From: Paraburkholderia sp. BL25I1N1
GTDB lineage: Bacteria > Pseudomonadota > Gammaproteobacteria > Burkholderiales > Burkholderiaceae
Assembly (NCBI RefSeq): GCF_003002025.1
Contig: NZ_PVZB01000018.1
Coordinates: 62,001-126,000 of the forward strand
DNA length: 64,000 nucleotides
Direction of reading: 5' to 3'
Shown: in pieces, positions 18,957 through 28,168 of the stretch
How positions within the stretch are numbered: the first letter of the stretch is position 1
Layout of the letters: every line of letters begins with the position of its first letter
Program-made: the position numbers and the translations under genes
Notes under the pieces: model-generated
What the model was told of the DNA's origin: nothing
Database searches by the model: none
Seen by the model: only the letters and a program-made list of their open reading frames with translations

Positions 18957-20504
18957 TCAGGTCGCGTTAGGGTAAGTCCCGGCCCGTTCATGCACATGCA
19001 AACTGACGCGTACGAGCGTGCCGGCAAGCCGCGGCGAAGTTTGATAGACGTTGTCGTCGATCGTCAGCTCGCCGCCGTGCATGGTCGCGATCTCGCGGAC
19101 GATCGCGAGTCCGAGGCCGCTGCCGTCGCCTTCGCGGCCGAGAATCCGGTAGAAGCGCTCGATCACCCGCGAACGCTCCGCGACCGGAATGCCGAGGCCG
19201 GTATCCTCGACTTCCAGATGCACGAGCCGCGCCGCCGCGTCGTGCCGCACTCTGACGGTGATGCGGCCGCCGGGCGGCGTATAGCGGATGGCGTTGTCGA
19301 TCAAATTCGAAAGCATTTCGCGCAACATGACCGGATTGCCATTCACTTCGACCGGTTCGTCAGGCGCTTCGTAGCCCAGATCCATCTGCTTGGCGAGCGC
19401 GGCCTGAACCCAGTCGCGCACTGCACTGCGCGCGACCTCCGTCACTTCGACCGGTGTGAAAATCTGACCCGACATGCGGTTCTCCGCGCGCGCCAGCGCC
19501 AGCAGTTGCGTGACGAGCCGTGCGGCATGCTCCGAGCTGGTGGCGATCTGCTCGAGCGAGCGATGCACTTCCGCGGAGGCGTCCTGACGCAGCGCCAGCT
19601 CGGCCTGCGTGCGCAAGCCGGCGAGCGGGGTTTTCATCTGATGCGCGGCGTCGGCGATAAAGCGCTTTTGCAGCTCCATGTTCTGTTCGAGACGTGTCAG
19701 CAGATCATTGAACGATGTCACGAGCGGCTCGATTTCCGGCGGCGCGCGACGCGCCTCGAGCGGCGACAGGTCGTCCGGGCGGCGCGCGCGGATATGCGCC
19801 TGCAGCGCGTGCAGCGGCGCGAGCCCGCGCGAGAGCCCGAACCACACCAGCAGGATCGCGAGCGGCAGAATCACGAACTGCGGCAGGATCACGCCTTTGA
19901 TGATGTCGTTGGCAAGCTGGCTGCGTTTGTCGAGCGTTTCGGCGACCTGCACCAGCACGGGTTGCGCGCCGGGCGTCTGCGGAAACTCCACGGTTGTGTA
20001 GGCGACGCGGATATCGTTGCCGCGCAGCACATCGTCACGAAATTCGACGAGACCCGGCTGCGGGCGGTCTTCCTCGTGCGGCAGCGGCATGTCGCGCTCG
20101 CCGCCCACCAGTTCGCCACGCGTGCCGAGCACCTGATAGAACACACTGTCCACATTGTCCGCGCGCAGAAAGTCGCGCGTGGAGTCGGGCAGCGTCAGTT
20201 CCGCCACGCCGTTCACCGGATGAATCTGGCGGGCCAGCACGTAGGCGTCCGTTTCCAGCGCGCGGTCGAACGGGCCGTTCGCGATCGACTTGGCGACCAG
20301 ATAGGTGACCGCGAGACTCATCGGCCAAAGCAGCAGCAGCGGCGCCAGCATCCAGTCGAGAATCTCGCCGAACAGCGAGCGCGGGCGCGCCTCGGCGGCG
20401 GCTTCGGTTTCGTCGGGCGGGGCGAACGGGTTGGCGTAGCGCTCGTCGCGCGCCTCGTCGAGGTCCGCCGCGTGCGCCGTGGCGCGGTCTGCGCGTGCGG
20501 ACAT
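18957..20504 (-). CDS. TctE-like sensor histidine kinase
   Basis: 515 residues. The cytoplasmic N-terminal ~50 residues are acidic and low complexity. A first membrane helix follows (LDWMLAPLLLLWPMSLAVTYLVA), then a ~125-residue periplasmic sensor (includes FDRALETDAYVLARQI) and a second helix (VILPQFVILPLAILLVWFGLSRGL). HAMP, HisKA (FIADAAHQMKTPLAGLRTQ, His phosphoacceptor) and an HATPase with NLIDNAIRY, DTGLGIP and GSGLGLAIV complete it. Starts 9 bp after the response-regulator stop. TctE-type kinases often sense carboxylates; the ligand here is unknown. Confidence 0.9.
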   Translation of the reverse strand: MSARADRATAHAADLDEARDERYANPFAPPDETEAAAEARPRSLFGEILDWMLAPLLLLWPMSLAVTYLVAKSIANGPFDRALETDAYVLARQIHPVNGVAELTLPDSTRDFLRADNVDSVFYQVLGTRGELVGGERDMPLPHEEDRPQPGLVEFRDDVLRGNDIRVAYTTVEFPQTPGAQPVLVQVAETLDKRSQLANDIIKGVILPQFVILPLAILLVWFGLSRGLAPLHALQAHIRARRPDDLSPLEARRAPPEIEPLVTSFNDLLTRLEQNMELQKRFIADAAHQMKTPLAGLRTQAELALRQDASAEVHRSLEQIATSSEHAARLVTQLLALARAENRMSGQIFTPVEVTEVARSAVRDWVQAALAKQMDLGYEAPDEPVEVNGNPVMLREMLSNLIDNAIRYTPPGGRITVRVRHDAAARLVHLEVEDTGLGIPVAERSRVIERFYRILGREGDGSGLGLAIVREIATMHGGELTIDDNVYQTSPRLAGTLVRVSLHVHERAGTYPNAT

Positions 20505-20513
20505 GGGCGGCCT

Positions 20514-21302
20514 CTATTTGTAGTGATGGCTCGCCGGCATCGCGCCGGACGGCGGCGCGGCGGGCGGTTCGGGCTCGGCGGGCGGGGCGGCGGTCGCGGC
20601 GTTCGTGCCCGCGTTCGTGTTTGCGCTCGGCGTTGACGCGGCTTTCTCAAGACAGTAGCCCAGACCCCGCACGGTGATGATGCGCACGCCGCTCGGCTCG
20701 ATTTTCTTGCGCAGGCGGTGCACGTAGACCTCGATCGCGTTATTGCTGACTTCTTCGCCCCATTCGCATAGATGATCGACGAGTTGTTCCTTCGAAACCA
20801 GCCGGCCGATCCGCTGCAGCAGCACTTCGAGCAAACCCAGTTCGCGCGCCGACAGGTCGATCACCTGCTCGTTGACATAGGCGATCCGGCCGACCTGGTC
20901 GAACGACAGCGAGCCATGCCGCACGACCGTCGGGCCGCCGCCGGCGCCGCGCCGCGTCAGGGCGCGCACGCGTGCTTCGAGTTCGTTCAGCGCGAAGGGC
21001 TTGGCCATGTAGTCATCGGCGCCGAAGTCGAGGCCCTTGACGCGCTCGTCGACGCTGTCCGCGGCGGTCAGAATCAGCACCGGCAGGGTGGAATTGCGCG
21101 CGCGCAAGCGCCGCAACACCTCGAGGCCGGACATGCGCGGCAGGCCCAGATCGAGAATCAGCAGGTCGAAAGATTGCATCGACAGCGCGGTATCGGCCTC
21201 GACGCCGCTCTTTACGTGATCGACGGCATAGGCCGATTGGCGGAGTGATCGAACCAGACCGTCCGCGAGTATGCTGTCGTCTTCGGCAATCAGAATTCGC
21301 AT
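20514..21302 (-). CDS. TctD-like OmpR-family response regulator
   Basis: 262 residues from ATG 21302 (MRILIAEDD). Receiver domain with DD in AEDDS, the phosphoacceptor Asp in LLILDLGLP, Thr in LTAAD and Lys in MAKPF. A winged-helix effector follows, ending [10 protein letters not shown]. After that comes a ~40-residue Ala/Pro/Thr/Asn-rich tail that is unusual for this family. The frame extends upstream to 21494 but without homology. First gene of the pair with the kinase; divergent from recA with ~230 bp between. Confidence 0.92.
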   Translation of the reverse strand: MRILIAEDDSILADGLVRSLRQSAYAVDHVKSGVEADTALSMQSFDLLILDLGLPRMSGLEVLRRLRARNSTLPVLILTAADSVDERVKGLDFGADDYMAKPFALNELEARVRALTRRGAGGGPTVVRHGSLSFDQVGRIAYVNEQVIDLSARELGLLEVLLQRIGRLVSKEQLVDHLCEWGEEVSNNAIEVYVHRLRKKIEPSGVRIITVRGLGYCLEKAASTPSANTNAGTNAATAAPPAEPEPPAAPPSGAMPASHHYK

Positions 21303-21437
21303 GGTGCGCCAGCCTGGCCTTGCCGGCACCGTGGGTGTCCCCCCGGCGCACAGCGGTCTCCGAAAATTATTGTGGGTAGTTGGGCAGCGCGACGGTAAAA
21401 ATGCGCGTTCGCATGAGAATCGTGCTTGCCAAAACCA

Positions 21438-21453
21438 CTGTTTTTTTATACAG
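21438..21453 (+). promoter_or_regulatory. LexA (SOS) box of recA
   Basis: CTG-N10-CAG with an AT-rich centre, matching the known gamma/beta-proteobacterial LexA consensus. It overlaps the expected recA core promoter, with a TTGCCA at 21426-21431 as a possible -35. Confidence 0.88.
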
Positions 21454-21534
21454 TGTCTGGGTTTCGTGTGCTGTCCTTTCAAAGTGGGCTGCACATCCGC
21501 CTCAGACGCCGTTCATCATAGCAAAGGACGATTC

Positions 21535-22611
21535 ATGGAAGAAAGCAAGAAAGGCTCGGCTGGACTGACGGCTGAAAAGAGCAAGGCACTCGCTGCCGCA
21601 CTCGCACAGATCGAAAAGCAGTTCGGCAAAGGGTCGGTCATGCGGCTCGGCGCAGGTGAGGCGGTCGAAGATATCCAGGTGGTCTCAACCGGATCGCTCG
21701 GCCTCGACATCGCGTTGGGCGTCGGCGGTTTGCCGCGTGGCCGTGTGGTCGAAATTTATGGCCCGGAATCGTCCGGTAAAACCACGCTGACGTTGCAGGT
21801 CGTCGCCGAAATGCAGAAGCTCGGCGGCACGGCAGCGTTTATCGACGCGGAACACGCGCTGGACATCCAGTACGCGGGCAAGCTCGGCGTCAACGTGAAC
21901 GAACTGCTGGTTTCGCAGCCGGACACCGGCGAACAGGCGCTCGAGATCGCCGACGCGCTGGTGCGCTCGGGTTCGATCGACATGATCGTGATCGACTCGG
22001 TCGCGGCGCTTGTGCCGAAGGCTGAAATCGAAGGCGAAATGGGCGACTCGCTGCCGGGTCTGCAAGCGCGTCTTATGTCGCAAGCGCTGCGCAAGCTCAC
22101 CGGCACGATCAAGCGCACGAACTGCCTCGTGATCTTCATCAACCAGATCCGCATGAAGATCGGCGTGATGTTCGGCAATCCGGAAACCACCACGGGTGGT
22201 AACGCGCTGAAGTTCTACGCGTCGGTGCGTCTGGACATTCGCCGTATCGGTTCGATCAAGAAGAACGACGAAGTGATCGGCAACGAAACGCGCGTGAAGG
22301 TGGTGAAGAACAAGGTAGCGCCGCCGTTCCGCGAAGCGATTTTCGACATTCTGTACGGCGAAGGCATTTCACGTCAGGGCGAAATCATCGACCTGGGCGT
22401 GCAAGCCAAGATCGTCGACAAGGCCGGCGCGTGGTACAGCTACAGCGGCGAACGTATCGGTCAGGGCAAGGACAACGCGCGTGAATTCCTGCGCGAAAAT
22501 CCGGATATCGCTCGTGAAATCGAAAATCGTATCCGCGAATCGCTGGGCGTGAATGCCATGGCTGAAGCCGTGACCGGCGCAGCCGCTGAAGTCGCGGACG
22601 AAGAAGAGTAA
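21535..22611 (+). CDS. recA: recombinase RecA
   Basis: 358 residues. Walker A GPESSGKT, Walker B-like [10 protein letters not shown], the L1 loop region [19 protein letters not shown] and L2 [22 protein letters not shown] are all typical. RecA forms ATP-dependent filaments on single-stranded DNA for homologous recombination and triggers LexA self-cleavage. The start at 21535 follows AAAGGACG. recX starts 8 bp after the stop, so the two are co-transcribed and SOS-induced through the LexA box upstream. Confidence 0.98.
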   Translation: MEESKKGSAGLTAEKSKALAAALAQIEKQFGKGSVMRLGAGEAVEDIQVVSTGSLGLDIALGVGGLPRGRVVEIYGPESSGKTTLTLQVVAEMQKLGGTAAFIDAEHALDIQYAGKLGVNVNELLVSQPDTGEQALEIADALVRSGSIDMIVIDSVAALVPKAEIEGEMGDSLPGLQARLMSQALRKLTGTIKRTNCLVIFINQIRMKIGVMFGNPETTTGGNALKFYASVRLDIRRIGSIKKNDEVIGNETRVKVVKNKVAPPFREAIFDILYGEGISRQGEIIDLGVQAKIVDKAGAWYSYSGERIGQGKDNAREFLRENPDIAREIENRIRESLGVNAMAEAVTGAAAEVADEEE

Positions 22612-22618
22612 CCATCAC

Positions 22619-23326
22619 GTGATACGCAAGGGCCGGCCGTTGTCCGATTCCGGACGCCACGCGGACGGCCCGCGTGATGAAGACGACGAGTCGTTCGATC
22701 CGTTCGAATCGTTCGACGCACACGACCGCGCTGCGGGCCGCAATCTGCAGCGCGCGCAGTTTGAATCCCCGCCGCCCATAGGCTCGGATCCCTCCGAGAC
22801 CACCTACACCCGCTCACGTCGCGTCCCGGGCGAAGCGAAACCCGGGCAAGACGAAGCCAAACAATCCAAACGTCCGGCACGGTCTTTAAAAGGTCGCGCG
22901 CTCGGCTATCTATCCCGCCGCGAATACAGCCGCACCGAATTGGCGCGCAAGCTGAAGCCATTCGTCGAGGAAACCGACTCTCTCGACACCGTGCTCGACT
23001 CGCTGGAAGCCGAAAACTGGCTGTCCGACTCGCGCTTTGCCGAAAGCCTGATTCATCGCCGCTCGTCACGATTGGGCGCGAGCCGGATAGTTGGCGAATT
23101 GAAGCAGCATTCGGTCGACCAGACGCTCGTCGAAGAGGCCAGCGCGCAACTGCGCGAAACCGAACTCGCCCGCGCCCATGCCGTCTGGCAAAAGAAGTTC
23201 GGCCGGCTTCCCGAAACGCCCGCCGAACGGGCGAAACAGCAGCGCTTTCTGGCATCGCGCGGATTTTCGGGCGCCACGATCGGCAAAATCCTCAAGGGAA
23301 TGGACGAGGAGTGGAGCGGCGAGTAG
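22619..23326 (+). CDS. recX: RecA regulator RecX
   Basis: 235 residues with a GTG start 8 bp after recA. The RecX three-helix repeats are visible: SLKGRALGYLSRREYSRTELARKL, VLDSLEAENWLSDSRFAESLIHRRSSRLG and the C-terminal QQRFLASRGFSGATIGKIL. RecX caps and limits RecA filaments. The first ~85 residues are an acidic, then basic low-complexity extension absent from short RecX proteins. A downstream start could remove part of it, but no in-frame site has a clear Shine-Dalgarno sequence. Confidence 0.92.
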   Translation: MIRKGRPLSDSGRHADGPRDEDDESFDPFESFDAHDRAAGRNLQRAQFESPPPIGSDPSETTYTRSRRVPGEAKPGQDEAKQSKRPARSLKGRALGYLSRREYSRTELARKLKPFVEETDSLDTVLDSLEAENWLSDSRFAESLIHRRSSRLGASRIVGELKQHSVDQTLVEEASAQLRETELARAHAVWQKKFGRLPETPAERAKQQRFLASRGFSGATIGKILKGMDEEWSGE

Positions 23327-23476
23327 CCGCGTCGTCCATCGTTCGCATACAAAAGCCTTTGGGGCGGCACGTTCCGCTCCCAGCCGCGCACGGCACGGCC
23401 GTGCGCAATCGGACCTGTCCCAAATACCCAGTATGCTAAAATTCGTGGGTTTTCCAATCCGGCCTTTCCTTCCCGC

Positions 23477-24217
23477 ATGCCGCTCTCCCCGCCCGTGTCC
23501 CGTCAGTTGCGCCATCGTCGCGCAATCAGAGCGGAAGCCTATGAGCGAGCCGATGGCCTGTGGGATGTGGAAGCGTGCTTGACTGACGAAAAACCGCGCG
23601 ACGTAGTGCTTGCGTCGGGCGTCCGGCCCAAGGGTCAGCCGATCCATGAACTCTGGCTTCGCATCACCATCGATCGCAAGCTCAATGTCGTCGACGCCGA
23701 GGCGTCGTCCGACTGGGTGCCCTATCCTGGTTTGTGCCAAGCCAGCAATCCCGCCTACCGTGCCCTCATCGGGCTCAATCTCCGTCAAAACTTCCGTCGC
23801 GAGTCTGCCCGTGTGCTCGGTGGCACGGCGGGTTGCACGCATCTCACCGAGCTGTGCGCAATGCTGCCGACCGCCGCGATTCAGGCGTTCGCGGGTGAAG
23901 TGTGGAATACCGGTGACAGTGCGCCGGGCGCGAACGCAGGTTCAGGAGACGGATCGTCTAACAGCACAGGCGAGCATTCCAACGATAAACCGCCATTCCA
24001 GCTGGGACGCTGCCACGCGCTGCGTTTCGACGGCGAGGCGGTGCAGCAGTTTTATCCGCGCTGGTATGGCCGCGCTCCGTATACAGCGGATCGCGCGGCA
24101 TCGTCAGGCGACGGGGCAGTCCGCCAGGCAGGCGAGGGCGGCAACGCGTCCGGCATGAACGACGGCAGCGGAAACGAAGTTCAATCCAACTCTCAGACTG
24201 AAGGGAATCACGCATGA
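23477..24217 (+). CDS. DUF2889 family protein
   Basis: 246 residues. The conserved N-terminal part ([65 protein letters not shown]) and [28 protein letters not shown] match DUF2889, a family of unknown function. The Cys/His near GCTHLTELC and the earlier GLC may bind metal; this is inference. The last ~45 residues are Gly/Asn/Ser-rich and poorly conserved in type. The stop overlaps the sucC start by 4 bp (ATGA), so translation is coupled to sucC. Confidence 0.8.
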   Translation: MPLSPPVSRQLRHRRAIRAEAYERADGLWDVEACLTDEKPRDVVLASGVRPKGQPIHELWLRITIDRKLNVVDAEASSDWVPYPGLCQASNPAYRALIGLNLRQNFRRESARVLGGTAGCTHLTELCAMLPTAAIQAFAGEVWNTGDSAPGANAGSGDGSSNSTGEHSNDKPPFQLGRCHALRFDGEAVQQFYPRWYGRAPYTADRAASSGDGAVRQAGEGGNASGMNDGSGNEVQSNSQTEGNHA

Positions 24218-25383
24218 AGATTCACGAGTACCAGGGTAAGGAAATCCTGCGGAAATTCGGCGTCGCGGTACCGCGCGGCAAGCCGGTCTTCTCGGTGGAT
24301 GATGCGGTCAAGGCCGCGGAAGAGCTCGGCGGCCCGGTATGGGTCGTGAAGGCTCAGATCCACGCGGGTGGCCGTGGCAAGGGCGGCGGCGTGAAGGTCG
24401 CCAAGTCGCTGGATCAGGTTCGCGAGTACTCGGAACAGATCCTCGGCATGCAGCTCGTCACGCACCAGACCGGTCCGGAAGGCCAGAAGGTGAATCGTCT
24501 GCTGATCGAAGAAGGCGCTGACATCAAGAAGGAACTGTATGTCGGCCTCGTGATCGATCGCGTGTCGCAGAAGATCGTCGTGATGGCATCGAGCGAAGGC
24601 GGCATGGACGTCGAAGAAGTCGCGGAAAAGACGCCTGAGCTGATCCACAAGATCGCTGTCGATCCGGCAACCGGCCTGAAAGACGCCGAAGCCGACGAAC
24701 TGGCCACCAAGATCGGCGTGCCCGCTGCTTCGCTGCCGCAAGCGCGCGCGATCCTGCAAGGCCTGTACAAGGCATTCTGGGAAACCGACGCATCGCTGGC
24801 CGAAATCAACCCGCTGATCCTGACCGGCGACGGCAAGGTCATCGCGTTGGACGCCAAGTTCAACTTCGATTCGAACGCGCTGTTCCGTCACCCGGAAATC
24901 GTCGCGTACCGCGATCTGGACGAAGAAGATCCGGCTGAGGTCGAAGCCTCGAAGTTCGACCTCGCGTACATCTCGCTCGACGGCAACATCGGCTGTCTCG
25001 TGAACGGCGCTGGCCTCGCCATGGCAACGATGGACACCATCAAGCTGTTCGGCGGCGAACCGGCGAACTTCCTGGACGTGGGCGGTGGCGCCACGACCGA
25101 GAAGGTCACGGAAGCGTTCAAGATCATGCTGAAGAACCCGAACCTGACCGCGATTCTGGTCAACATTTTCGGCGGCATCATGCGCTGCGACGTGATCGCG
25201 GAAGGCGTGATCGCGGCGTCGAAGGCCGTCTCGCTGAAGGTGCCGCTCGTGGTCCGCATGAAGGGCACGAACGAAGACCTCGGCAAGAAGATGCTCGCTG
25301 AATCCGGTCTGCCGATCATCGCGGCGGACAGCATGGAAGAAGCGGCTCAGAAGGTCGTCGCGGCTGCTGCGGGCAAGGCGTAA
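24214..25383 (+). CDS. sucC: succinate-CoA ligase (ADP-forming) beta subunit
   Basis: 389 residues, normal length. ATP-grasp N-terminal region starts [17 protein letters not shown], with nucleotide-binding [15 protein letters not shown], Mg ligands in AEINPL and [12 protein letters not shown], and the CoA-ligase domain with [18 protein letters not shown] and [15 protein letters not shown]. Catalyses succinyl-CoA + ADP + Pi to succinate + ATP + CoA in the TCA cycle with SucD. Overlaps the DUF2889 gene; 152 bp to sucD. Confidence 0.97.
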   Translation: MKIHEYQGKEILRKFGVAVPRGKPVFSVDDAVKAAEELGGPVWVVKAQIHAGGRGKGGGVKVAKSLDQVREYSEQILGMQLVTHQTGPEGQKVNRLLIEEGADIKKELYVGLVIDRVSQKIVVMASSEGGMDVEEVAEKTPELIHKIAVDPATGLKDAEADELATKIGVPAASLPQARAILQGLYKAFWETDASLAEINPLILTGDGKVIALDAKFNFDSNALFRHPEIVAYRDLDEEDPAEVEASKFDLAYISLDGNIGCLVNGAGLAMATMDTIKLFGGEPANFLDVGGGATTEKVTEAFKIMLKNPNLTAILVNIFGGIMRCDVIAEGVIAASKAVSLKVPLVVRMKGTNEDLGKKMLAESGLPIIAADSMEEAAQKVVAAAAGKA

Positions 25384-25535
25384 GCCTTCCCTTAGCCGCT
25401 TTTTCCAGGGCTTTTGTCAGGGCTTTTGCCAGGATTAACCAGGATTACGAATGGCGACGTGCGAGCGCGCCGCGGGCGAGGAACATTCCGCCTCGCGGCG
25501 CCGCCGCACGACGCCAAACGAACAGAGGTCAATAC

Positions 25536-26417
25536 ATGTCGATTCTGATTAACAAAGACACCAAGGTCATCACGCAGGGCATCACCGGCAAGACCGGTCA
25601 GTTCCACACGCGTGCTTGCCGTGAATATGCAAACGGCCGCGAAGCGTACGTTGCGGGCGTGAACCCGAAGCGTGCCGGCGAAGACTTCGAAGGCATTCCT
25701 ATCTACGCTAGCGTCGCTGAAGCCAAGGTTGAAACGGGCGCGACCGTGTCGGTGATTTACGTTCCGCCGGCAGGCGCCGCGGCTGCGATCTGGGAAGCGG
25801 TCGAAGCCGATCTGGATCTGGCGATCTGTATCACGGAAGGCATTCCCGTCCGTGACATGATCGAGCTGAAGGCTCGCATGCGTGCTGAAAACCGCAAGAC
25901 GCTGCTGCTCGGCCCGAACTGCCCGGGCACGATCACGCCGGACGAACTGAAGATCGGCATCATGCCGGGTCACATCCACCGCAAGGGCCGCATCGGCGTC
26001 GTGTCGCGTTCGGGCACGCTGACGTACGAAGCGGTCGGCCAATTGACGGCGATCGGCCTCGGCCAGTCGTCGGCGGTCGGTATCGGCGGCGACCCGATCA
26101 ACGGTCTGAAGCACATCGACGTGATGAAGATGTTCAACGACGATCCGGAAACGGACGCCGTCATCATGATCGGCGAGATCGGCGGTCCGGACGAAGCCAA
26201 CGCGGCTGAGTGGATCAAGGACAACATGAAGAAGCCGGTGGTTGGCTTCATCGCGGGCGTCACGGCGCCTCCGGGCAAGCGCATGGGCCACGCCGGCGCG
26301 CTGATCTCGGGCGGTGCTGACACCGCTGAAGCGAAGCTGGAAATCATGGACGCCTGCGGCATCAAGGTCACGAAGAACCCGTCGGAAATGGCGCGTCTTC
26401 TGAAGGCGATGCTGTAA
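25536..26417 (+). CDS. sucD: succinate-CoA ligase alpha subunit
   Basis: 293 residues. CoA-binding Rossmann start (ITGKTGQFHTRACREY), the CoA-site segment CITEGIPVRDM, GPNCPG, and the phosphorylated His in GKRMGHAGALISGG are present. A ribosome site AGAGG lies ahead of the start. Partner of SucC. Two tandem terminators follow, isolating terC. Confidence 0.97.
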   Translation: MSILINKDTKVITQGITGKTGQFHTRACREYANGREAYVAGVNPKRAGEDFEGIPIYASVAEAKVETGATVSVIYVPPAGAAAAIWEAVEADLDLAICITEGIPVRDMIELKARMRAENRKTLLLGPNCPGTITPDELKIGIMPGHIHRKGRIGVVSRSGTLTYEAVGQLTAIGLGQSSAVGIGGDPINGLKHIDVMKMFNDDPETDAVIMIGEIGGPDEANAAEWIKDNMKKPVVGFIAGVTAPPGKRMGHAGALISGGADTAEAKLEIMDACGIKVTKNPSEMARLLKAML

Positions 26418-26427
26418 ATCGAAATTC

Positions 26428-26452
26428 GCGCGCTGTCACGGCGCGTTTTTTG
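26428..26452 (+). terminator. first terminator after sucD
   Basis: CGCGC / GCGCG stem with 9-nt loop, then six T. Confidence 0.75.
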
Positions 26453-26489
26453 ATACGCTTACGAAGTCCTTTCGTGAGCACACGGTTCA

Positions 26490-26523
26490 AAAAGCGGGGG
26501 AGTGCAGACTCCTCCGCTTTTTT
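26490..26523 (+). terminator. second terminator after sucD
   Basis: AAAAGCGGGGGAGT pairs with ACTCCTCCGCTTTT (one G-T wobble), GCAG loop, then T-run. It shows that a start upstream of 26523 for the next gene is unlikely. Confidence 0.88.
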
Positions 26524-26561
26524 ATTGGCCGCTCGCCGCATTTCTTCTTATTCTTTCAATC

Positions 26562-27266
26562 ATGCTCGAGTTCTTCGCCACGCTCCACTGGGGCGCTGTC
26601 ATCCAGATCATCGTCATCGACATTCTGCTGGGTGGCGATAATGCCGTCGTGATCGCGCTGGCCTGCCGCAATTTGCCGCCGTCCCAGCGCACGAAAGGCG
26701 TGCTGTGGGGCACGGCAGGCGCGATTGTGCTGCGCGTGGCGTTGATCGCGTTCGCGGTCGCGCTGCTCGATGTGCCGCTGCTGAAGTTCGCGGGCGGCCT
26801 GTTGCTGCTGTGGATCGGCGTGCGTCTGATGGCGCCGGCGCACGACCCGCATGAGAACATCAAGCCGGCCGACAAGCTGATGGCGGCGATCAAGACCATC
26901 ATTGTCGCGGACGCGGTCATGAGCCTCGACAACGTGATCGCGATCGCGGGCGCTGCTGAGGCGGCCGATCCCGAGCACCGTCTGGCGTTGGTGATCTTCG
27001 GTCTGGTGGTGAGCATCCCGTTGATCGTGTGGGGCAGCCAGCTGGTTCTCAAACTGCTCGACCGCTTTCCGATCGTCATCACGCTCGGCGCCGGGTTGCT
27101 GGGCTGGATCGCGGGCGGGCTGATCATCAACGACCCGGCAGGCGATCGCTGGCCGATCCTCGATACGCCGTTGGCCGAATACGGCATGAGCATTGCGGGG
27201 GCGTTGTTCGTCGTCGTCCTTGGTTATCTGCTCAAGCGCCGCAACGCCCATCGCGCGGCGGCTTGA
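26562..27266 (+). CDS. TerC/YjbE-family integral membrane protein
   Basis: 234 residues, about seven helices. The duplicated motif of the TerC family is visible: LLGGDNAVVIALACRNLP in helix 1-2 and ADAVMSLDNVIAIAG in the middle, each with an intramembrane Asp. Family members are linked to tellurite resistance and, more recently, to manganese export and metal loading of exported proteins. The start at 26562 (MLEFFATLHWG) is chosen since earlier in-frame starts fall within the sucD terminator; the ribosome site is weak. Confidence 0.88.
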   Translation: MLEFFATLHWGAVIQIIVIDILLGGDNAVVIALACRNLPPSQRTKGVLWGTAGAIVLRVALIAFAVALLDVPLLKFAGGLLLLWIGVRLMAPAHDPHENIKPADKLMAAIKTIIVADAVMSLDNVIAIAGAAEAADPEHRLALVIFGLVVSIPLIVWGSQLVLKLLDRFPIVITLGAGLLGWIAGGLIINDPAGDRWPILDTPLAEYGMSIAGALFVVVLGYLLKRRNAHRAAA

Positions 27267-27359
27267 GACGCGCTCCGGCGTCGGCATGAGGCGCACCATG
27301 CTGCAACGTTAGCCATTCGGCTGACTGTCTGACACGAACGCCGCTGGCTACGATTGATA

Positions 27360-27391
27360 CGCCTGTTCCCGATCCGTGGGGCAGGCGTTTT
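27360..27391 (+). terminator. probable terminator after the TerC-type gene
   Basis: CGCCTG...CAGGCG outer stem with TCCC/GGGG inner pairs, then TTTTC. Confidence 0.65.
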
Positions 27392-27409
27392 CGTTTCAGG
27401 AGCCTGCCG

Positions 27410-28033
27410 ATGATCTTCACTTTGCCTTATTGCCCGTACTCCCAATCCTCGCTGGCCACGCGCTCGCGATCTTGCCGGGCTGGCTGGTCCGCGCGTCTCG
27501 CGCGTGCCTGCCGACGCCTCGGTTTCGGTTTCACGCTGATCGAGCTGATGATCGTGCTGGCGATCGTCGGCGTGATCGCCGCCTATGCGATTCCCGCGTA
27601 TCAGGACTATCTCGCTCGCAGCCGCGTCGGCGAGGGGCTGTCGCTGGCGGCGTCCGCGCGGCTGGCGGTGGCTGAAAACGCTGCGAGCGGCAATACGTTC
27701 AGTGGTGGTTATGCGTCGCCGCCCGCCACCCGCAACGTCGAATCCATTCGGGTCGACGACGACACCGGCCAGATCACCGTCGCCTTCACGACGCGCGTCG
27801 CAGCCGTTGGTTCGAACACGCTCACGCTCGTGCCGTCGGTGCCTGACAATGCGGATGCGCCGACTGCGCGCATCGCGTTGAGCAAGGGCGGAGTCCAGGC
27901 GGGCGCGCTGACGTGGGAATGTTTTGCGGGCGGCAAAGCGGCGTCCTCGCTGCCGGCGCCGGGCGCAGGCCCGGCACCCACCGATGCGCCCACGTTGCCG
28001 TCGAATCTCGCCCCGCCTGAGTGCCGCTCATGA
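27410..28033 (+). CDS. pilA: type IV prepilin (major pilin-like)
   Basis: 207 residues with a type III signal: cleavage after Gly40 in [35 protein letters not shown], with Glu at +5. The ATG at 27410 has AGGAG 7 bases upstream, so the long 40-residue leader, which contains three Cys, appears genuine. The C-terminal region has the paired Cys of the D-loop (WECFAGG and PPECRS). Between them is a Pro/Ala/Ser/Thr-rich segment ([20 protein letters not shown]), the composition PglL ligases glycosylate. The neighbouring gene encodes such a ligase. No other pilus-assembly genes are in the window. Confidence 0.9.
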   Translation: MIFTLPYCPYSQSSLATRSRSCRAGWSARLARACRRLGFGFTLIELMIVLAIVGVIAAYAIPAYQDYLARSRVGEGLSLAASARLAVAENAASGNTFSGGYASPPATRNVESIRVDDDTGQITVAFTTRVAAVGSNTLTLVPSVPDNADAPTARIALSKGGVQAGALTWECFAGGKAASSLPAPGAGPAPTDAPTLPSNLAPPECRS

Positions 28034-28128
28034 ACGCATGCGACATGACCGCGCGATAAGCGGGAGAGCGGCGCGGCGTCGCAGTCGTCCGCACGTAAAG
28101 GGCTGATTTTTGGGATATTTCAGCCGGC

Positions 28129-28168
28129 CCGGCGCACAGCAGGAGGATTTTTTTGTATAGTGCGCCGG
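28129..28168 (+). promoter_or_regulatory. hairpin around the pglL ribosome site and GTG start
   Basis: CCGGCGCAC (28129-28137) is exactly complementary to GTGCGCCGG (28160-28168). The 22-nt loop contains AGGAGG and a T7 run, and the right arm begins with the candidate GTG start codon. Confidence 0.55.

Noticed and set aside
17038-18975. 645-codon open frame on the plus strand opposite the MHS transporter
   Set aside because: His/Arg/Asp-rich antisense frame with no domain pattern. The minus strand encodes a complete transporter over the same bases.
18990-20636. 548-codon plus-strand frame opposite the TctE-like kinase
   Set aside because: Low-complexity Arg/His frame with no motif; the kinase on the minus strand has all expected boxes.
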